Below, piece by piece: positions 7,958 through 14,280 of a stretch of DNA of 14,280 nucleotides (the first letter of the stretch is position 1; each line of letters starts with the position of its first letter). The notes under the pieces were generated by a model. The model ran no database searches, was not told where the DNA came from, and saw only the letters and a program-made list of their open reading frames with translations. The DNA lies in assembly GCA_964368765.1 (NCBI GenBank), contig CAYJCU010000051.1, positions 1 through 14,280 of the forward strand, read 5' to 3'. Position numbers and translations under genes: made by a program. Source of the DNA: JADFUS01 sp964368765 (GTDB lineage Bacteria; Bacteroidota; Bacteroidia; Bacteroidales; Rikenellaceae).

Positions 7958-10774
7958 ATGGAAAAACTATTCCTTATCGATGCCTATGCGTTGATATTTA
8001 GATACTATTACGCCTTTATTGGTCGCCCTATGCGTAATAATGAAGGGCTTAATACTTCTGCAATATATGGATTCACTAAATTTATCCTTGAGATAATACG
8101 TGATGAGAAACCACACCACTTAGGTGTGGCTTTTGACCCTAAAGGGGGTAACTTTCGTAATAAACTATATCCTGAGTATAAAGCAAATCGCAGTGCTACA
8201 CCTGAGGATATTGTTGCGTCGGTACCATATATCAAACGTATTCTTCAAGCAATGCATATCCCAATACTTGAAGTGGCGGGCTATGAGGCAGATGATGTGA
8301 TAGGCACAATAGCAAAGCATGCAGCGTGCAACGATTTTACCGTTTATATGGTTACCCCTGATAAAGATTATGGGCAATTAGTAGACGATTGTATATATAT
8401 CTACAAACCTAAAAAGAGTGGGCATGGAATAGATATTGTTGGACGTAAAGAGATAGAGACAAAATACTCTATAGATCACCCCGTAAAGGTTATTGATATA
8501 TTAGCACTATGGGGCGATGCGTCGGATAATGTTCCTGGTGTACCAGGCATAGGCGAGAAGAGTGCTATTAAATTGGTATCTCAGATAGGTACTGTTGAGG
8601 ATATTCTTGCAGATACATCAAAACTAAAAGGCAAGCAACGTGAAAATGTAGAGGCTAACGCTGAAAGGTTAAAACTTGCTAAACAGCTTGTTACAATAGA
8701 TATTAACGTACCTATTCCGTATGAGCCTGATAAACTGGTATTTGATGCTCCTGATTATGATAAACTGATAGAGATTTATAGAGAATTAGATTTTCACTCG
8801 TTTATCCATGATATAGGTGTTGGAGATAATCATATCAATAACGCCCCAAAGAGTGGCTATACTAATGGCAATAACAGAGTTACTAAAACCGAGGAGGAGG
8901 AGTTAGGTGGTATGTTTGCAGCTCCCAAAAAAGAGTCTCCACAGCCGATGACACTTTTTGATGCAGCCTCTACGGATAGTGATTTAAGTGATATTACAAA
9001 CACTAACCATATTTATAGTATCATTACAGATAGTGAGATAGATGCTTTTGTTGATTTATTGCTCATGCAGAAAGAGGTCTGTTTTGATACCGAGACATCA
9101 TCACTCGACCCAATAGGGGGGGAGCTTGTAGGTCTCTCTTTCTCGTGGCAGGCAGGCAAAGCATACTATGTACCATATAGCGAGAGGTGCGTTAATGCTC
9201 TAAAATCATTTTTTGAGAATGATAAGATAGCTAAGATAGGGCAAAATATAAAATTTGATATTTTAGTTCTAAAAAGTGCTGGTATAGAGGTTAATGGCTA
9301 TCTTTGGGACACCATGATTATGCACTATCTAATCAATAGTGATGAACGTCATGGTATGGATTATCTTTCAGAGAAATACCTAAAATATAGACCTATACCA
9401 ATCAGCGACCTGATAGGTAAGGGGGCTAAGCAGTTATCAATGAAAGATATTGATTTAAAACGAGTTGCAGAGTATGCCGCTGAAGATGCTGATATAACAT
9501 ACCGTCTTTATAAGGTTCTACACCCAATACTGGTGAGTGAGAAACAACTAGAGCTGTATCAGGTTGTTGAAGAGCCTCTTATCAAGGTGTTAGCAGCTAT
9601 GGAATTTGAGGGTGTTAAGATAGATAATGAACGCCTTAATAGCTATGCTCATAAATTAGAAGAGGAGATAGCAACTGTTGAGAGTCAGATAATGGAGTTT
9701 GCAGATGATAAGACAATTAATATCAACTCAGCCAAACAGTTAGGGGAGTTACTTTTTGACAAACTTAAGATAACATCTAAGGCTAAGACAACAAAGACAA
9801 AACAGTATAAGACAGATGAGGAGTATCTTACCTCATTAAGGGGTAACCACCCTATCATTGATATGATATTAGAGTATAGAGGGCTTAAAAAATTGCTCTC
9901 TACCTATGTATCTGCTCTTCCGAAACTGATTAACGCTAAAACAGAGCGTATTCATACCAGTTATAACCAAGCAGTTACAACAACGGGGAGGTTAAGTTCA
10001 ACCAATCCTAATCTGCAAAATATACCGATACGTGATGATAGAGGTAGAGAGATACGAGCATCATTTATTGCACGTGAAGGTTACTCTATATTATCAGCCG
10101 ATTATAGTCAGGTAGAGTTAAGAATAATGGCACACCTAAGCGGTGACGAGGCTATGATAGAGGCTTTCCGTAATGGTATGGATATACACACTGCCACTGC
10201 ATCGAGAGTTTTTGGAGTGACACCTGAAGAGGTTACATCTGACATGCGTAGGCAGGCTAAGAGTGCCAATTTTGGTATCATATATGGTATATCGGCCTTT
10301 GGTCTATCTGAAAATTTAGGTATCACACGTAGTGAGGCAAAGAGCTTAATAGATGGCTATTTTGAGAGTTACCCCAAGGTTAAAGAGTATATGGATTTAT
10401 CTGTTGATAAGGCACGCCAGAATGGTTACGCAGAGACAATATATGGCAGACGTCGTTTTTTAAACGACATAAACTCAAATAATCGTATTGTGGTTGGTTA
10501 TGCAGAGCGTAACGCTATTAATGCCCCTATTCAAGGTAGTGCAGCTGATATAATGAAGATAGCCATGAGCGGGATATATAACAAGCTAACTAGTGAAAAA
10601 CTAGAGAGTAAACTTATTATGCAGGTGCATGATGAGATAGTTATTGAGGTAAAAGATAGCGAGGCTGAGCAGGTAAGAGCTATTGTTGTTAGTGAGATGG
10701 AGGGGGCAGTTAGTCTATCTATTCCATTAACTGCCGAGTGTGGCGTAGCATCTAATTGGCTTGATGCGCACTAG
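7958..10774 (+). CDS. polA: DNA polymerase I with both exonuclease domains
   Basis: It fills gaps, removes RNA primers and repairs DNA. It has 938 residues. The 5'-3' exonuclease/FEN domain spans about 1-290 (FLIDAY at 5-10, YEADDVIGT at 109-117, the GDASDNVPGVPGIGEKSA helix-hairpin-helix at 186-203). A low-complexity linker (about 290-350) follows. The 3'-5' proofreading domain has intact Exo I FDTET (Asp377, Glu379), Exo II GQNIKFD (Asn430, Asp434) and Exo III YAAEDAD (Tyr506, Asp510). Polymerase motifs are A, DYSQVELRI (Asp715, Glu720); B, RRQAKSANFGIIYG (Arg764, Lys768, Phe772, Tyr776); and C, QVHDEIV (His891, Asp892, Glu893). Phe at 772, as in E. coli Pol I, predicts strong dideoxynucleotide discrimination. 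It is the last gene of the glyS operon and ends in a CTAG shared with the convergent GNAT gene. Confidence 0.98.
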   Translation: MEKLFLIDAYALIFRYYYAFIGRPMRNNEGLNTSAIYGFTKFILEIIRDEKPHHLGVAFDPKGGNFRNKLYPEYKANRSATPEDIVASVPYIKRILQAMHIPILEVAGYEADDVIGTIAKHAACNDFTVYMVTPDKDYGQLVDDCIYIYKPKKSGHGIDIVGRKEIETKYSIDHPVKVIDILALWGDASDNVPGVPGIGEKSAIKLVSQIGTVEDILADTSKLKGKQRENVEANAERLKLAKQLVTIDINVPIPYEPDKLVFDAPDYDKLIEIYRELDFHSFIHDIGVGDNHINNAPKSGYTNGNNRVTKTEEEELGGMFAAPKKESPQPMTLFDAASTDSDLSDITNTNHIYSIITDSEIDAFVDLLLMQKEVCFDTETSSLDPIGGELVGLSFSWQAGKAYYVPYSERCVNALKSFFENDKIAKIGQNIKFDILVLKSAGIEVNGYLWDTMIMHYLINSDERHGMDYLSEKYLKYRPIPISDLIGKGAKQLSMKDIDLKRVAEYAAEDADITYRLYKVLHPILVSEKQLELYQVVEEPLIKVLAAMEFEGVKIDNERLNSYAHKLEEEIATVESQIMEFADDKTININSAKQLGELLFDKLKITSKAKTTKTKQYKTDEEYLTSLRGNHPIIDMILEYRGLKKLLSTYVSALPKLINAKTERIHTSYNQAVTTTGRLSSTNPNLQNIPIRDDRGREIRASFIAREGYSILSADYSQVELRIMAHLSGDEAMIEAFRNGMDIHTATASRVFGVTPEEVTSDMRRQAKSANFGIIYGISAFGLSENLGITRSEAKSLIDGYFESYPKVKEYMDLSVDKARQNGYAETIYGRRRFLNDINSNNRIVVGYAERNAINAPIQGSAADIMKIAMSGIYNKLTSEKLESKLIMQVHDEIVIEVKDSEAEQVRAIVVSEMEGAVSLSIPLTAECGVASNWLDAH

Positions 10775-11310
10775 AAATTCCAGAAATGTATTATCGGGAA
10801 AAATTTTTCTTTAAAATATTGTAAATATGAGCTATCTACCAATTGGGGGTAGCTCATTATCAATAGAGAGATATAGTCATCATTAGGGTTATGATAAGAT
10901 GGGTGTGCATAATCTAATTCGTTTAAACATAAACCAATACGCATATAAAAAGATATACGTCTGATATTAATATCGCTATCAGGATGCTCAACCTCTAATA
11001 AAATAGTTTTACTACTCTCTTCAATAAACCCCCTTAGCACCCTCTCTCCATAACCTTTACCCCTCACTACTGGTGAGGTTGCAAAGTGCTCTATATATAT
11101 ATTATCATCCAAATCCCACCAAGCTAAAAAGCCTATAGGCTCACCATTATCCTCAATAATTTCAAGATGATAAATATCTTTTTCTAAGGTCTCTATTTGA
11201 TAATCTAAAGGTCTAATCTCCTCTTCAGGGAATGAAGCTGAATATAACTCCCAAAAGAAAGGGAATAACTTATCATCACTACTAAAAATTCTTACTCTCT
11301 CTACTTGCAT
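10771..11310 (-). CDS. GNAT family N-acetyltransferase
   Basis: A 179-residue protein that would transfer an acetyl group from acetyl-CoA to an amine. The acetyl-CoA motif is RGKGYG (83-88), a standard R/Q-x-x-G-x-G/A loop, preceded by the strand IYIEHFATSPVV and followed by the helix ERVLRGFIEES. A further GNAT-like segment is ISFYMRIGLCLNE (119-131), the usual position of the 'FY-x-x-x-GF' element. The substrate is not evident; resistance, ribosomal and small-molecule acetylation are all possible. It is convergent with polA and the two stop codons overlap. Its start lies 25 nt from the terminal repeat of the element at 11336-11587, so any native upstream promoter has been displaced and transcription may begin inside the element. 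There are no signs of decay in the reading frame. Confidence 0.85.
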   Translation of the reverse strand: MQVERVRIFSSDDKLFPFFWELYSASFPEEEIRPLDYQIETLEKDIYHLEIIEDNGEPIGFLAWWDLDDNIYIEHFATSPVVRGKGYGERVLRGFIEESSKTILLEVEHPDSDINIRRISFYMRIGLCLNELDYAHPSYHNPNDDYISLLIMSYPQLVDSSYLQYFKEKFFPIIHFWNF

Positions 11311-11354
11311 AAATATACCTATATAAATTTATTGTTGTCCGGTAAAAAAATCAA

Positions 11355-11385
11355 AAAACTTATTAACTACCTATCCTACAACAAA
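11355..11385 (-). promoter_or_regulatory. Possible outward promoter inside the element, reading into the GNAT gene
   Basis: On the minus strand TTTG (11382-11385), 19 nt, then TAAGTTTT (11355-11362). This matches TTTG-N19-TAnnTTTG except for the last base. Transcription would start near 11348 and give a leader of about 38 nt to the GNAT ATG at 11310. Confidence 0.35.
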
Positions 11386-11491
11386 TTAATTGTGATTAAA
11401 ATTACAGGGGCTTACAAAACTGAAATTTTGATTTTTTTTACCTCTAGAAGTACCAGTTTACCCAAAATTGGATTTAGGTGCGTTAATGGTG

Positions 11492-11544
11492 CCCTAAAAC
11501 ACACCTGCGGAGTACATGGGTACTTTATATGGTGTGTTTTAGGG
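11492..11544. repeat. Nested hairpin (cruciform) inside the element
   Basis: CCCTAAAACACACC (11492-11505) pairs perfectly with GGTGTGTTTTAGGG (11531-11544), 14 bp. The 25-nt loop holds a second 5-bp hairpin, AGTAC (11511-11515) and GTACT (11520-11524) around ATGG. Copy D ends at the window edge within the same inner hairpin, and copy C has a shorter variant, so the structure is a family feature. Confidence 0.8.
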
Positions 11545-11599
11545 TAGATATGACGTGCATAAATTCAATCATCAGATTCTCCGGACACTAATAATATAA

Positions 11600-11628
11600 A
11601 TTAGCCACCCTGATTTAGAGTGGCTAAT
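11600..11628 (-). terminator. Probable terminator of the superoxide dismutase transcript
   Basis: ATTAGCCAC (11600-11608) pairs with GTGGCTAAT (11620-11628) around an 11-nt loop, about 10 nt beyond the stop codon at 11639. On the minus strand the stem is followed by an A/T-rich stretch with only short T runs. It sits just outside the element end at 11587. Confidence 0.6.
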
Positions 11629-11638
11629 ATTATTAAAA

Positions 11639-12310
11639 TTATTTTTTATATCTATCTTCTACTACTGTCCAATCAATAATATCCCACATTTTTGAAAGGT
11701 GCTCAGCTCTACGATTATGATAATCTACATAATATGCATGTTCCCACACATCAAAGCATAGTAGCGGTTTAAGCTCTTTAGTTAGTGGTGTATCAGCATT
11801 ATACTCTTTAGTGATAACAAGTTCGCCATTTTTATTTACAGATAGCCAAACCCATCCTGAACCAAAAAGCGATGTTCCGCTCTTCACAAACTCTTTCTTA
11901 AAATTATCAACAGAGCCAAACTTTGCATTTATATCTTTAAGTAGTTTACCCCTAGGTGCCTTAACTTTAGGCGATGGGGTAAGAGCCTCAAAATAGGAGT
12001 TATGATTATAAATCTGCCCCGCATTATTGTAGATAGCACTACCCTTTTTAGACTCTTTGCAAATAGTTATCAAGTCAGCATTTTCAAACTCACTACCCAC
12101 AACAAGTTTATTTAAATTATTAACATAACCACGAAGATGCTTTCCCCAATGTAACTCAACTGCCTCCTTACTTATCACTGGCTCTAGTGCATCAGTGGAA
12201 TATTTTAACTCTTTAAGAACAAATTTTTGTTGAGGAGCACTCATCATTGATTGAAGTGCCACTACACCCATTAGGGCGATTAATAGCTTAAATAATCTTT
12301 TCATAGTCAT
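11639..12310 (-). CDS. Fe-type (or cambialistic) superoxide dismutase with an N-terminal export signal
   Basis: It disproportionates superoxide to oxygen and hydrogen peroxide. It has 223 residues, with about 25 extra at the N-terminus (KRLFKLLIALMGVVALQSMMSA) that look like a signal peptide or membrane anchor. All four metal ligands are present: His54 (ELHWGKH), His103 (YNHNSYF), Asp187 and His191 (FDVWEHAYY). The second-sphere Gln99 in NNAGQIYNH and the Ala in YNADTPLT are placed as in Fe-type enzymes, not the Mn pattern; some Bacteroidota enzymes accept both metals, so the metal is not certain. FGSGWVWL (149-156) is the standard active-site strand. The start may be Met1 or Met3 (ATG at 12302-12304), both in frame. 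It follows the ABC-F gene by 18-24 nt and is probably co-transcribed. A periplasmic or envelope location is inferred. Confidence 0.92.
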   Translation of the reverse strand: MTMKRLFKLLIALMGVVALQSMMSAPQQKFVLKELKYSTDALEPVISKEAVELHWGKHLRGYVNNLNKLVVGSEFENADLITICKESKKGSAIYNNAGQIYNHNSYFEALTPSPKVKAPRGKLLKDINAKFGSVDNFKKEFVKSGTSLFGSGWVWLSVNKNGELVITKEYNADTPLTKELKPLLCFDVWEHAYYVDYHNRRAEHLSKMWDIIDWTVVEDRYKK

Positions 12311-12328
12311 GTACTTTAATTAAAATAT

Positions 12329-13948
12329 CTATTTTGTATATAGCTCTTCTAAACGTGCAATAACCTTTTCATCGTAAATATACTCGTCAAAATTCATATA
12401 TTTATCAATAATACCATTAGGTGTTATCTCTATTATACGATTAGCAACCGTATTAATAAACTCATGGTCGTGTGATGTCATTAAGACAATACCTTTATAG
12501 TTTATCAAACTGTTATTAAACGCCTGAATAGACTCAAGATCAAGGTGGTTAGTTGGAGAGTCAAGTACTAACATGTTAGGGTTTTGAATCATCATCTTAG
12601 CTATCATACAGCGCATTTTTTCGCCTCCTGAAAGCACCTCAACACGTTTACTTATCTCTTCGCCACTAAACAACATCTTACCAAGATAACCACGTATAAA
12701 CACCTCTGTTGTATCTGGAGAATACTGCATTAACCAATCAGAGATAGTAAGGCTATTATTAAAAAAGTTTGTGTTGTTAAATGGTAGGTATGATGGTGTA
12801 ATAGTTGTACCCCACTCAATAATTCCACCCTCGTTAATATCGTTACCCTCAGCAATCATATCCAATAAAGCTGTCACAGCACGTGGCTCACGAGATATTA
12901 TTGCAACCTTATCGCCACGCTCAAGAGTGAACGACACATCATTAAACAGAACCTCGCCCTCAACACTCTTAGATAGATTAGCAACCGATAATATCTTAGT
13001 TCCTGGCTCACGCTCCATCTGAAAAATAATACCAGGGTATTTACGCATAGATGGTTTAATCTCTTCTATATTAAGACGTTCTATCATCTTCTGACGAGAA
13101 GTTGTCTGCTTACTCTTAGCCACATTAGCCTTAAACCTAGCGATGAACTCCATAAGCTCTTTCTTCTTCTCTTCAGCCTTCTTATTTTGTTGTGCACGCT
13201 GGCGAGCCGCTAATTGGCTAGACTCATACCAGAAACTATAGTTACCTGAGAACATATTAATATCACTATAATCAATATCAACCGTGTGAGTAGATACCGA
13301 GTCAAGGAAGTGACGGTCGTGCGACACAACTAATACTGTATTCTCATAGTTAGCAAGATAGTTCTCTAACCACATAATAGTTTTAAGGTCAAGGTCATTA
13401 GTAGGCTCATCTAATAGCAGGTTATCTGGCTTACCAAACAGAGCTTGTGCTAATAACACACGCACCTTCTCTTTGGCATTAAGGTTAGCCATTTTCTCGT
13501 AGTGCAGAGCCTCTTTAACACCTAAGCCACTAAGTAGCATAGCTGCATCGCTCTCTGCATTCCACCCCTCTAGCTCAGCAAATCTCTCTTCTAGCTCTGC
13601 TGCCTTAAGACCATCCTCTTCAGTAAAATCCTCTTTACAATAAAGAGCATTTTTCTGTTGCATTATATCCCACATAACTGTATGACCCATCATAACGGTA
13701 TCCAATACCGTATATTCATCAAACTCAAAGTGATCTTGCTTTAATACCGACAGACGCTCTCCCGGACCGTAAGATACATCGCCACGAGAAGGATCAATTG
13801 CGCCACTTAACACCTTTAGAAAGGTAGATTTACCAGCTCCATTTGCGCCAATTACGCCGTAACAGTTGCCTGGTGTGAATTTAAGGTTTACATCTTTGAA
13901 AAGTACTCTCTTCCCAAACTGAACCTCTAAATTTGAAACAGTTATCAT
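12329..13948 (-). CDS. ABC-F family ATPase, YbiT/YkpA-like
   Basis: A soluble twin-ATPase protein with no membrane segments. ABC-F proteins bind the ribosome E site and adjust translation; the role of this subfamily is less clear. It has 539 residues. NBD1 has Walker A GANGAGKST (34-42), Gln71, Walker B LLLDEPTNDLD (177-187) and switch His210, but its signature is degenerate (NLNAKEKVRV, where LSGGQ-like is usual). A charged linker spans about 245-300 (KKAEEKKKELMEF, SKQTTSRQKM). NBD2 has a good signature LSGGEKMRC (439-447) and His493, but its Walker A is lost (SREPRAVTA, 352-360) and the Walker B glutamate is serine (LDSPTNHLD, Ser464). Thus one composite ATP site is complete and one is dead. 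YkpA-like relatives, as I recall them, share the degenerate second Walker A. It heads a probable operon with the superoxide dismutase and has a strong promoter. Confidence 0.92.
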   Translation of the reverse strand: MITVSNLEVQFGKRVLFKDVNLKFTPGNCYGVIGANGAGKSTFLKVLSGAIDPSRGDVSYGPGERLSVLKQDHFEFDEYTVLDTVMMGHTVMWDIMQQKNALYCKEDFTEEDGLKAAELEERFAELEGWNAESDAAMLLSGLGVKEALHYEKMANLNAKEKVRVLLAQALFGKPDNLLLDEPTNDLDLKTIMWLENYLANYENTVLVVSHDRHFLDSVSTHTVDIDYSDINMFSGNYSFWYESSQLAARQRAQQNKKAEEKKKELMEFIARFKANVAKSKQTTSRQKMIERLNIEEIKPSMRKYPGIIFQMEREPGTKILSVANLSKSVEGEVLFNDVSFTLERGDKVAIISREPRAVTALLDMIAEGNDINEGGIIEWGTTITPSYLPFNNTNFFNNSLTISDWLMQYSPDTTEVFIRGYLGKMLFSGEEISKRVEVLSGGEKMRCMIAKMMIQNPNMLVLDSPTNHLDLESIQAFNNSLINYKGIVLMTSHDHEFINTVANRIIEITPNGIIDKYMNFDEYIYDEKVIARLEELYTK

Positions 13949-13970
13949 ATATTTTTCGTTATTTTCGCTA

Positions 13971-14002
13971 CAAAGTTACACAAACATTTTTTCTATTCCA
14001 AA
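13971..14002 (-). promoter_or_regulatory. Promoter of the ABC-F / superoxide dismutase operon
   Basis: On the minus strand TTTG (13999-14002), 20 nt, then TAACTTTG (13971-13978): a full match to the Bacteroidota pattern. The predicted start near 13965 gives a leader of about 17 nt. The same TAACTTTG box occurs before the sigma factor and TPR genes. Confidence 0.7.
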
Positions 14003-14060
14003 TTATTTACCAATTTTGAGCCATTCACTCGACATCTGAGGAGATTCCTTTAATTTTTAT

Positions 14061-14137
14061 TAGTAGTGTCCGGCGAACCTGAGGATTGAATTTATACACG
14101 TCATATCTACCCTAAAACCCACCATATAAGATGGGTT
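14061..14137 (-). repeat. Dispersed repeat end, copy C (solo or truncated)
   Basis: Starting with TAGTAG and TGTCCGG (14067-14073), this is the reverse-complement orientation of copies A and B and shares their core. It ends in a short hairpin, AACCCA (14116-14121) and TGGGTT (14132-14137) with a 10-nt loop, a reduced version of the cruciform in copy B. The 60 bases after it (14138-14197) show no match to the interior of copy B and no gene, so copy C is either a solo end or a different internal type. Confidence 0.75.
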
Positions 14138-14197
14138 GTGAATATTATTTGTTTTGCGATGTGCTTATATTGTTGAGGATTTCGATAATTTAAAAAT

Positions 14198-14280
14198 TAG
14201 TAGTGTCCGGCGAACCTGAGGATTAAATTTATGCACGTCATATCTACCCTAAAACCCACCATATAAAGTACCCATGTACT
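14198..14280 (-). repeat. Dispersed repeat end, copy D (cut by window end)
   Basis: It begins with TAG and TGTCCGG (14204-14210), 137 bases after the same point of copy C and in the same orientation. The sequence is nearly identical to copy C for about 60 bases, then follows the copy B type with the inner hairpin AGTAC/GTACT at 14267-14280. The rest lies outside the window. Confidence 0.8.

Larger units (their letters stand above)
11336..11587. mobile_element. MITE-like element, complete copy B of the TGTCCGG family (about 252 bp)
   Basis: It begins with TGTCCGG (11336-11342) and ends with CCGGACA (11581-11587), a 7-bp perfect terminal inverted repeat. Its right 65-70 bases match the repeat ends at 1-68, 14061-14137 and 14198-14280. 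It holds no convincing gene; the open frame crossing it begins outside the element and resembles no protein. Internally there is a second inverted repeat: GGTAAAAAAATCAAAA at 11341-11356 matches, with one extra base, the reverse complement of 11426-11442. A cruciform lies at 11492-11544. No convincing target-site duplication is seen. It is probably non-autonomous, mobilised in trans by an insertion-sequence transposase not in this window (inference). It fills most of the 328-base gap between the GNAT and superoxide dismutase genes. Confidence 0.75.

Noticed and set aside
10827..10857. Hairpin ATGAGCTA/TAGCTCAT after polA as a terminator
   Set aside because: It has a 15-nt loop and no U-run and lies within the GNAT coding sequence; it is kept only as a weak candidate in the convergent-stop finding.
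11305..11547. Open reading frame of 80 codons on the plus strand across the MITE-like element
   Set aside because: It begins outside the element, spans its terminal repeat and cruciform, and shows no protein-like pattern.
1..14280. Composite transposon bounded by copies A and D
   Set aside because: The enclosed genes are core housekeeping genes and no transposase is present.
14061..14280. CRISPR-like array from the tandem repeat ends
   Set aside because: There are only two units, over 60 bases long, with matching dispersed copies elsewhere, which does not fit repeat-spacer structure.

Overview
The window looks like an AT-rich chromosomal segment from a member of the Bacteroidota, most likely Bacteroidales. 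The reasons are: a very long SecA (about 1,100 residues) ending in a SEC-C zinc motif; a single-chain class II glycyl-tRNA synthetase; starts preceded by A/T-rich leaders instead of Shine-Dalgarno sites; and several upstream regions that fit the Bacteroidota promoter pattern TTTG-N19/20-TAnnTTTG. I cannot name a genus from sequence alone. Most genes are housekeeping.

Layout. Positions 1-68 are the end of a dispersed repeat. Next comes a small ECF sigma factor (minus strand), divergent from a small secreted lipocalin-like protein (plus strand). A 21-bp perfect hairpin separates the latter from a convergent exported TPR protein. secA lies upstream of the TPR gene on the same strand, and the two are divided by an 18-bp hairpin terminator. 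secA is divergent from a plus-strand operon glyS-queD-polA. The polA stop codon shares one CTAG palindrome with the stop of a convergent GNAT acetyltransferase gene. A 252-bp MITE-like element with TGTCCGG/CCGGACA ends sits just upstream of the GNAT gene. Beyond it a minus-strand pair, ABC-F ATPase then exported Fe-type superoxide dismutase, reads from a good promoter at 13971-14002. Two more copies of the repeat end, in tandem, close the window.

How it works together. glyS, queD and polA are tightly packed (1-nt overlap, then an 18-nt gap), so they are probably co-transcribed; two of the three act on tRNA charging or modification. The ABC-F protein and the superoxide dismutase are 18-24 nt apart and probably share a transcript. 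SecA is the export motor that would move the TPR protein, the lipocalin-like protein and the superoxide dismutase, all of which carry apparent N-terminal signals.

The most unusual content is not a protein system. It is the repeat family: four related ends, one complete element with a nested cruciform, and a possible outward promoter. Also worth attention are the orphan sigma factor with its divergent secreted partner, the one-sided ATP sites of the ABC-F protein, and the signal peptide on the superoxide dismutase. I found no CRISPR array, tRNA, rRNA, transposase gene or defence system.
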